Assembly: GCA_019348475.1 (NCBI GenBank)
Contig: JAHWJJ010000163.1
Span: 1 to 9,021 of the forward strand
Reading direction: 5' to 3'
Origin: Gemmatimonadota bacterium
Lineage (GTDB): Bacteria; Gemmatimonadota; Gemmatimonadetes; Longimicrobiales; Longimicrobiaceae
DNA length: 9,021 nucleotides
Shown here: piece by piece, positions 1 to 5,152 of the stretch
Position numbering within the stretch: position 1 is the stretch's first letter
Layout: each line of letters starts with the position of its first letter
The notes under the pieces: generated by a model
Database searches by the model: none
Seen by the model: the letters and a program-made list of their open reading frames with translations, nothing else
What the model was told of the DNA's origin: nothing
Made by a program: the position numbers and the translations under genes

Positions 1-71
1 GAATTCTCCCCTTTCTCCCGCGCAGCGGGGGAGAGGGGCCGGGGGAGAGGGGGCCCTCCGCGGGCGGCAGG
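1..71 (+). repeat. Hairpin/G-tract intergenic repeat, copy 1 (window-edge copy)
   Basis: A C-rich arm at 8-21 can pair with a G-rich arm at 25-38 across the 3-nt loop GCA (22-24). It is a 14-bp stem in which two positions are G-T wobbles. The G-rich arm runs on into further G tracts up to position 53. Positions 4-71 match 4964-5030 base for base except for one extra C near position 56, so the two copies share 67 positions, including both wobble positions. The element lies upstream of the PKS gene. Its left edge may be cut by the window start. I see no coding potential here, and no recognisable gene or site in the remaining 72-172 stretch apart from the PKS start region. Confidence 0.85.
27..53 (+). 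other. Putative G-quadruplex motif, copy 1
   Basis: Four G runs lie on the + strand at 27-31, 35-38, 41-45 and 49-53, separated by loops AGA, CC and AGA. Runs of at least four G with loops of 2-3 nt fit the standard sequence rule for a stable quadruplex. The first two runs are also the right arm of the hairpin at 8-38, so the two structures exclude each other. It lies about 120 nt upstream of the PKS start. The sequence pattern is direct; folding in the cell is inference. Confidence 0.5.
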
Positions 72-172
72 ATGACCGCGGGGTGCACGAGCGCGGCGCC
101 CGACGCAGTTCCCCGCTCGCGGAAGTGACGTGATTGCGGCGAATCCGAACACCTGATCCATACAGCAAGACC

Positions 173-3100
173 ATGAGCTTCGAGCCGGACACCGGGACCG
201 AGAACCAGTACGAGGGGCTGCCCGACGTGGCGGTCATCGGGATGGCGGGGCGCTTTCCCGCCGCCGATGACCTGCAGGCGTTCTGGCAGATCCTGCGCGA
301 CGGGCGCGAGGCCATCCGCCGCTTCAGCCCCGACGAGCTGCGCGCCGCCGGCATCCCCAACGAGCAGATCGCCGACCCTGCGTACGTGCCCGCGTTCGGC
401 TCCATGAACGACGTGGAGCACTTCGACGCGGCGTTCTTCGGCTACAGCCCGCGCGAGGCCGAGGCGCTGGAGCCCTCGCACCGCATCTTCCTGGAGTGCT
501 GCTGGGAGGCGCTGGAGAACGGCGGGGTGGACCCGGCGCGCGCCAGTGGCGGCATCGGGGTGTTCGCCGGCGCGGGCGTGCCCTTCTACACGGAAGAGAA
601 CGTCCGCGGCAACCCGGAGCTGGCCGCCGCCATCGGCGAGTTCCAGATGGCGGTCGGCAGCGGCAAGGACTTTCTGGGCACCCGCGCAGCGTACAAGCTG
701 GACCTGCGCGGCCCTGCCATGAGCGTGCAGACGGGGTGCAGCACCTCCCTGGTCGCCGTGCACGTGGCCGCGCAGGCGCTGCTGCACCGCGAGTGCGATC
801 TGGCGCTGGCCGGCGGCGCCAACGTGGTGACGCCCAACCACACGGGGTACGTGTACGCGCCCGGCGGCATCTCGTCCCCGGACGGGCACTGCCGCGCGTT
901 CGACGCCGACGCCCAGGGGACACTGGGGGGCAGCGGCGTGGGCGTGGTCCTGCTGAAGCGGCTGGAGGACGCGGTGCGCGACGGCGACCCCATCCGCGCG
1001 ATCATCAAGGGCTCCGCCGTCAACAACGACGGCGGGCAGAAAATCGCCTTCACGGCGCCCAGCGTGGAGGGGCAGGCCGCCGTCATCCGCGAGGCGCTGG
1101 AGGTGGCGGACGTGGACCCGTCCACCATCCGCTACGTGGAAGGCCACGGCAGCGGGACCGAGCTGGGCGACCCCATCGAGATCGCGGCGCTCACGCAGGC
1201 GTGGCGCGGGTGGACGGACCGGCGCCAGTTCGCGGCCGTGGGCTCGGTAAAGACCAACGTGGGCCACCTGGACGCGGCGGCCGGGATCGCCGGCTTCGTG
1301 AAGACCGTGCTGGCGCTGGAGAACCGCGTCGTTCCGCCCACGGTCCACTTCCGCGCGCCCAACCCGAAGATCGACTTCACGTCATCGCCGTTCTACGTCA
1401 GCAACCGGGTCGAGCCGTGGGAGGCGGACGGCGGGCCGCGCCGCGCCGCCGTCAGCTCGTTCGGCATCGGGGGGACGAACGCGCACGTGGTGCTGGAGGA
1501 GGCGCCGTCCGCGCGGCCCTCTCGCGCCCGCCGCGACACGCAACTGCTGGTCCTCTCCGCGAAGACGCCGTCCGCGCTGGACGCCGCGACCGAGCGGCTG
1601 GCGGCGCACCTGCGCGAGCATCCGGAGCAGCCGCTGGCGGACGTCGCCTGGACGCTGCAGGCGGGGCGGCGCGAGCTGGGCTTCCGGCGCACGCTCGTTG
1701 TCCGCGCGGGCGAGGACGCGGCGGCGCTGCTGGCGGCGCGGCACCCGGAGCGCATCGCCACGGCGGCGGTGGAGGACGGGCACCGCTCCGTCGCCTTCAT
1801 GTTCCCCGGCGTGGGCGACCAGTATCCGCAGATGGCGCGCGGGCTGTACGGCGCGGAGCCCGCGTTCCGCGTGGAGGTGGACCGCTGCGCGGAGATCCTG
1901 CGGCCACTGCTGGGCATCGACATCCGCGAAGCGCTCTTCCCGGGCGACGCGCCCGCGGAGGCGCCGGCCGGGGCGCGGATCGACCTGAAGGCGATGCTCG
2001 GCCGCACGGCATCCGCCACCCCGGAGACGGAGCGGCTGAACCGCACGGAGCTGGCCCAGCCCGCCGTGTTCGTAATCGAATACGCGCTGGCGAGGCTGAT
2101 GATGAGCTGGGGGATCGTCCCCGAGGCGACCATCGGCCACTCGCTCGGCGAGTACGCGGCCGCCTGCGTCGCGGGCATCTTTTCCCTGGAGGACGCGCTG
2201 GCCCTGGTCGCGGAGCGTGCCAAGCTCATCAGCGCGCTCCCCCGCGGGGCCATGCTCGCCGTGCCGCTCTCCCCCGAGGCCGCGTCCGGGTTCCTGGTGG
2301 ACGGCGCCGCGATCGCGACGGTGAACGCGCCGGAGCTGTGCGTGGTGGCGGGCCCGGAAGGGGCGGTGGATGCGGTGCAGAAGCGGCTGGGGGATGCCGG
2401 GCACGTCGCGCGGAAGCTGGCGGCGACGCACGCCTTCCATTCGCCGATGATGGATCCCGTGGTCGAGCCGATCGAGGCGCTCGTCGGGCGGATGCGGCTG
2501 AACGCGCCGACGATCCCCATGATCAGCAACGTCACCGGCACGTGGATCACCGCGGCGGAGGCGACCGATCCGCGCTACTGGGCGCGCCACACGCGCGAGA
2601 CCGTCCGCTTCGACCGCGGCGCGGCGGAGCTGCTGCGCGGCACCGGACGCGTGCTCGTCGAGGCCGGCCCGGGGCAGACGCTCTCGACCTTCATCCGCCA
2701 GCGCGGCGACGCGGTGGGGGTCCCCGTCGTCCCCACCCTCCGCTACCCGTACGACCGCACGCCCGACGCCACGTTCCTGCTGGGCGCCCTCGGCCGGCTG
2801 TGGCTCGCCGGCGTGACGCCGGACTGGGCGGCGTTCCACGCGGGCGAGCGGCTGAACAAGGTGCCGCTGCCCACCTATCCCTGGGAGCGCCAGCGCTACT
2901 GGATCGACGCGCCGCGGCCGGGGCAGGCGCCTTCCATCAAACCGCGCGGCGGGCGCAAGGCTGATCCCACCGAATGGCTGTACGTCCCCAGCTGGCGCCG
3001 CACGGCCGCGCTCCGTCCCGAGTTCGGGGACGGCCGGGTGCTGGTCTTCGCGGACGATTCGCCGCTGTCGGACGGCGCGGTGCAGGCGCTGCGCGCGCAC

Positions 3101-4723
3101 GGCCGCCACCCAGTCGTCGTCCGCGCGGGCGAGGCGTTCGCGCGGACGGCGGACGGGTTCGCGGCGCGCCCCGCGTCGCGCGAGGACCACCGCAAGCTGA
3201 TGGACGCGCTGGCGGAGGACGGCGGCGTGCCCGCGAAGGTGCTGCACCTGTGGGGCGTGGCGGACGCGAGCGGGCGCGGCCCCGTGGGCGTGCTGGTGCT
3301 GGCGGATGCGCTCGGCCGCGCGGACGCCCGGTTCGACCTGCTCGCCGCGACGGCGGATGCGGCGGAGGTGGGCGAGGGCGACCTGGTGGACGCGGCGCGC
3401 GCCGCCGTCGCCGGCGCCGCGGCGGTGCTGCGGGTGGAGATCCCGAGCGTCGCCGCGCGCGCGGTGGACGTCGCCGTGCCTGCACGCGACGCGGACGCGC
3501 GGGCGATGGGCGCGCGCGTGGCGGCGGAAGCGCTGGCCGGGGAGGATCCGGCGGTCGCGCTGCGCGGGCGGCACCGCTGGGTGCGCGGCTTCGACGCGGT
3601 GAAGCCGGCGCCCGTCCCCGCGCCGGTACTGCGCGAGGGCGGCGTGTACCTGCTGATCGGGGGGCTGCGCGGCCGCAACGAGCTGCTCGCGGAGCACCTG
3701 ATCCGCCGCTACGGCGCCCGACTGGTGCTGATGGATTCCACCCTGCCGCACCGCGGCAGCTGGGACCCCGTCGTCAAAGCGCGCCTGCCGGAGGACCCGC
3801 TGCGCCGGCAGATCGAGCGCATCCGCGCGATGGAGGCCGAGGGCGCGGAGATCCTGACCCTGCAGGTGCTCCCCAGCGAGGCGGAGCAGATGCGCGACGT
3901 GCTCCGCGAGACGGACGCCGCGTTCGGCGCGCTGCACGGCGTCGTCTTCGCCCCGCTGGCGCACGAGGAAGCGCCGCGGGAGGCGGTCGGCGAGGTGCGC
4001 GTGGCCCCGTGGGAGCGGCGGATGGGGCACCTGCTGGGCGAGCTGGCGGGCGTGCGCGCCGCGCTGGCGGACCGCGCGATGGACTTCGTGGTGGTGGAGT
4101 CGTCGCTGACGCCCGCGCTGGGCGGCGTGGGGGTGATCGAGATCGCCGCCACCCACGCCGCCGTCGATGCCTTCGCCGCGGCGACGGCGGGGGATGCGAC
4201 CCCGTGGACCAGCGCCGCCTGGGACCGGTGGTTCGGCGAGGACGAGCCGGCGCAGGGGTACGGGATGGGCGCGGACGGCGCCGCCGCCGCGTTCGAGCAC
4301 CTGCTGACCCTGGCCGGGGAGCCGCACGTCCTGCTTTCCACGGGGGACGTCGAGCACCGGATGGCGGCGCGCGCGGAGGATGCGCCCGCGCCGGCGATCG
4401 GCTCGTACGCGCGGCCGCACCTGGCCACCGAATACCACGCGGCCACGACCGACGTCGAGGAGGTCGTGGCGGCGATGTGGGAGGAGCTGCTGGGGATCAC
4501 CCCCATCGGCATCCACGACGACTTCTTCGCGCTGGGCGGGCACTCGCTGCTGGCCACGCAGATCATCTCCCGCTGCCGCGACAGCTTCGGCCTGGAGCTG
4601 CCGCTGAAGGCGATCTTCGAGGCGCCCACCATCGCCCGATTCGCGGCGCTGGTGGAAGACGCGATCGTGGCGGAGATCGACGCGCTGACGGACGACGAGG
4701 CGCTGGAGATGGCGGGGGTGTAG
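173..4723 (+). CDS. Type I modular polyketide synthase, KS-AT-(degenerate KR)-ACP
   Basis: Extends an acyl chain by one malonyl unit and holds it on its own carrier domain for the NRPS encoded next. The protein has 1516 residues from the ATG. KS is at about 18-445, with Cys189 in TGCSTS, His325 in EGHGSGT and His365 in NVGHLD, a complete triad. AT is at about 540-835, with FPGVGDQYP at 544-552 and nucleophile Ser657 in GHSLGEY; HAFHS at 753-757 is the malonyl-CoA signature. The linker ends in YPWERQRYW. A KR-like region at about 935-1356 has a broken cofactor loop (IGGLRGRN, 1162-1169) and Ile1324 and His1328 in place of the catalytic Tyr and Asn, so it should not reduce. ACP is at about 1425-1495, with Ser1458 in LGGHSL, a PCP-like motif common in PKSs that feed NRPSs. 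No docking domain or loading module precedes the KS. I chose ATG 173 because the protein then opens just before the conserved VAVIGMAGRFP; TTG 134, with GGAAG 8 nt upstream, would add 13 unconserved residues. Confidence 0.95.
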   Translation: MSFEPDTGTENQYEGLPDVAVIGMAGRFPAADDLQAFWQILRDGREAIRRFSPDELRAAGIPNEQIADPAYVPAFGSMNDVEHFDAAFFGYSPREAEALEPSHRIFLECCWEALENGGVDPARASGGIGVFAGAGVPFYTEENVRGNPELAAAIGEFQMAVGSGKDFLGTRAAYKLDLRGPAMSVQTGCSTSLVAVHVAAQALLHRECDLALAGGANVVTPNHTGYVYAPGGISSPDGHCRAFDADAQGTLGGSGVGVVLLKRLEDAVRDGDPIRAIIKGSAVNNDGGQKIAFTAPSVEGQAAVIREALEVADVDPSTIRYVEGHGSGTELGDPIEIAALTQAWRGWTDRRQFAAVGSVKTNVGHLDAAAGIAGFVKTVLALENRVVPPTVHFRAPNPKIDFTSSPFYVSNRVEPWEADGGPRRAAVSSFGIGGTNAHVVLEEAPSARPSRARRDTQLLVLSAKTPSALDAATERLAAHLREHPEQPLADVAWTLQAGRRELGFRRTLVVRAGEDAAALLAARHPERIATAAVEDGHRSVAFMFPGVGDQYPQMARGLYGAEPAFRVEVDRCAEILRPLLGIDIREALFPGDAPAEAPAGARIDLKAMLGRTASATPETERLNRTELAQPAVFVIEYALARLMMSWGIVPEATIGHSLGEYAAACVAGIFSLEDALALVAERAKLISALPRGAMLAVPLSPEAASGFLVDGAAIATVNAPELCVVAGPEGAVDAVQKRLGDAGHVARKLAATHAFHSPMMDPVVEPIEALVGRMRLNAPTIPMISNVTGTWITAAEATDPRYWARHTRETVRFDRGAAELLRGTGRVLVEAGPGQTLSTFIRQRGDAVGVPVVPTLRYPYDRTPDATFLLGALGRLWLAGVTPDWAAFHAGERLNKVPLPTYPWERQRYWIDAPRPGQAPSIKPRGGRKADPTEWLYVPSWRRTAALRPEFGDGRVLVFADDSPLSDGAVQALRAHGRHPVVVRAGEAFARTADGFAARPASREDHRKLMDALAEDGGVPAKVLHLWGVADASGRGPVGVLVLADALGRADARFDLLAATADAAEVGEGDLVDAARAAVAGAAAVLRVEIPSVAARAVDVAVPARDADARAMGARVAAEALAGEDPAVALRGRHRWVRGFDAVKPAPVPAPVLREGGVYLLIGGLRGRNELLAEHLIRRYGARLVLMDSTLPHRGSWDPVVKARLPEDPLRRQIERIRAMEAEGAEILTLQVLPSEAEQMRDVLRETDAAFGALHGVVFAPLAHEEAPREAVGEVRVAPWERRMGHLLGELAGVRAALADRAMDFVVVESSLTPALGGVGVIEIAATHAAVDAFAAATAGDATPWTSAAWDRWFGEDEPAQGYGMGADGAAAAFEHLLTLAGEPHVLLSTGDVEHRMAARAEDAPAPAIGSYARPHLATEYHAATTDVEEVVAAMWEELLGITPIGIHDDFFALGGHSLLATQIISRCRDSFGLELPLKAIFEAPTIARFAALVEDAIVAEIDALTDDEALEMAGV

Positions 4724-4754
4724 CCCTCCCCCGACGACGCCTGAGAGCGCGCCA

Positions 4755-4783
4755 CCCCCTCCCGCTAACTGCGCGGGAGGGGG
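4755..4783 (-). repeat. Palindromic element 1 (11-bp perfect stem)
   Basis: CCCCCTCCCGC at 4755-4765 pairs perfectly with GCGGGAGGGGG at 4773-4783 across the 7-nt loop TAACTGC. On the minus strand the loop reads GCAGTTA, and a C-rich stretch just after the PKS stop (about 4724-4734) becomes a G-rich tail, so the element is assigned to the minus strand. It begins 32 nt after the PKS stop. Transcript pausing or 3'-end protection is possible, but there is no T run after the stem, so it is not a classical intrinsic terminator. Confidence 0.85.
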
Positions 4784-4898
4784 GATACACGTCACACGGG
4801 CGCTGGGGCGCGGTGGTGGGGTCCAGCCGGCCCCGGCACGGGTGGATCGCGAGTAATGGGAGAGCGTGCTGCGTGGGCGGGGCGCCCCCCATCCGCGG

Positions 4899-4929
4899 CC
4901 CTTCCCCCACAAACTGCGTGGGGGAAGGG
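4899..4929 (-). repeat. Palindromic element 2 (12-bp perfect stem)
   Basis: CCCTTCCCCCAC at 4899-4910 pairs perfectly with GTGGGGGAAGGG at 4918-4929 across the 7-nt loop AAACTGC. The loop nearly equals that of element 1 (TAACTGC), while the stem differs at several positions but still pairs fully. That pattern of paired changes suggests structure is maintained. The element has the same orientation as element 1. A run of six C at about 4885-4890 provides the G-rich tail on the minus strand. Confidence 0.85.
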
Positions 4930-4963
4930 AGATGGAGATGCAGCCCGCAGGAGCGAGACGAAG

Positions 4964-5030
4964 TTCTCCCCTTTCTCCCGCGCAGCGGGGGAGAGGGGCC
5001 GGGGGAGAGGGGGCCTCCGCGGGCGGCAGG
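4964..5030 (+). repeat. Hairpin/G-tract repeat, copy 2 (element 3)
   Basis: This is a near-identical copy of the first 71 nt of the window: 67 shared positions and one single-base indel. The left arm 4968-4981 pairs with 4985-4998 across the loop GCA, with two G-T wobbles at the same places as in copy 1. After the hairpin come two further G runs, then the shared TCCGCGGGCGGCAGG end. Similarity to copy 1 fades after position 5030. Together the two copies bracket the PKS gene as direct repeats. Confidence 0.9.
4987..5013 (+). other. Putative G-quadruplex motif, copy 2
   Basis: G runs at 4987-4991, 4995-4998, 5001-5005 and 5009-5013 are separated by AGA, CC and AGA. The motif is on the non-template strand, so it would be present in any transcript reading into the NRPS gene. 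Its first two runs are also the right arm of the hairpin at 4968-4998, so hairpin and quadruplex compete for the same bases. Confidence 0.5.
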
Positions 5031-5043
5031 CTGCCTCCGCCGG

Positions 5044-5104
5044 GACGCAGTTCTCCCCCTCTCCCGCGGAGTTTGCGGGAGAGGGGGTCGGGGGGTGAGG
5101 GCCC
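5044..5104 (+). repeat. Palindromic element 4 (13-bp perfect stem with G-rich tail)
   Basis: CCCCCTCTCCCGC at 5055-5067 pairs perfectly with GCGGGAGAGGGGG at 5075-5087 across the 7-nt loop GGAGTTT. The loop resembles the reverse complements of loops 1 and 2 (GCAGTTA, GCAGTTT), so this element points the other way. Like element 3 it is preceded by a GACG-AGTTCTCCCC-type lead-in (GGGACGCAGTTC here), making elements 3 and 4 diverged direct copies spaced about 87 nt apart. The G-rich tail continues to 5101. The stem ends 65 nt before the NRPS start codon. Confidence 0.85.
5077..5101 (+). other. Putative G-quadruplex motif within element 4
   Basis: G runs at 5077-5079, 5083-5087, 5090-5095 and 5099-5101 are separated by AGA, TC and TGA, enough for a three-tetrad quadruplex. 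The first two runs overlap the right arm of the 13-bp hairpin. The motif ends 51 nt before the NRPS ATG on the coding strand, so it could sit in the NRPS leader if transcription starts upstream. Confidence 0.45.
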
Positions 5105-5140
5105 CCCGGCCATGTCTGCGAAGTACATCCTTTAAACGCG

Positions 5141-5146
5141 AATAAT
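5141..5146 (+). promoter_or_regulatory. Weak candidate -10 element just upstream of the NRPS start
   Basis: AATAAT matches the bacterial -10 consensus TATAAT at five of six positions. It lies in a short AT-rich patch (5121-5150) that stands out in this GC-rich window. I see no convincing -35 box at normal spacing. A start point 6-7 nt downstream would fall on or next to the ATG at 5153, implying a leaderless transcript, which would agree with the absence of a Shine-Dalgarno sequence. One short match is weak evidence. Confidence 0.2.
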
Positions 5147-5152
5147 CGAACG

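Larger units (their letters stand above)
4724..5152. other. PKS-NRPS intergenic spacer filled with palindromes
   Basis: These 429 nt separate two genes of one assembly line, which more often overlap or nearly touch. I find no credible gene. The short frames here translate into Pro/Gly/Arg-rich low-complexity strings that simply follow the repeats. The spacer holds four hairpin elements, described separately. The first two and the last two point in opposite directions, judging by the loop sequence and the side bearing the G-rich tail. The stretch between hairpins 1 and 2 (about 4790-4895) is GC-rich with nothing I recognise. The last 50 nt before the NRPS are noticeably more AT-rich. Confidence 0.8.

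Noticed and set aside
2429..2443. AT domain specific for methylmalonyl-CoA
   Set aside because: The diagnostic segment reads HAFHS, the malonyl form, not YASH.
496..2964. Alternative + strand frames inside the PKS (also 2974-5145)
   Set aside because: Arg/Gly-rich low-complexity translations overlapping strongly conserved KS, AT and ACP coding sequence; no initiation signal and no domain.
4755..4783. Intrinsic terminator after the PKS gene
   Set aside because: The stem is strong and well placed, but no T run follows it, and the same kind of palindrome occurs elsewhere in the spacer and before the PKS. Kept as a repeat element.
4755..5104. CRISPR-like array
   Set aside because: Only four units, variable in sequence, spacing and orientation, with no uniform spacers and no cas gene.
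1382..5128. Very long open frame on the minus strand across the PKS, rich in Arg, His, Gly and Pro
   Set aside because: It mirrors the GC-rich codon pattern of the PKS gene and has no recognisable domain, while the + strand frame has complete KS, AT and ACP motifs.
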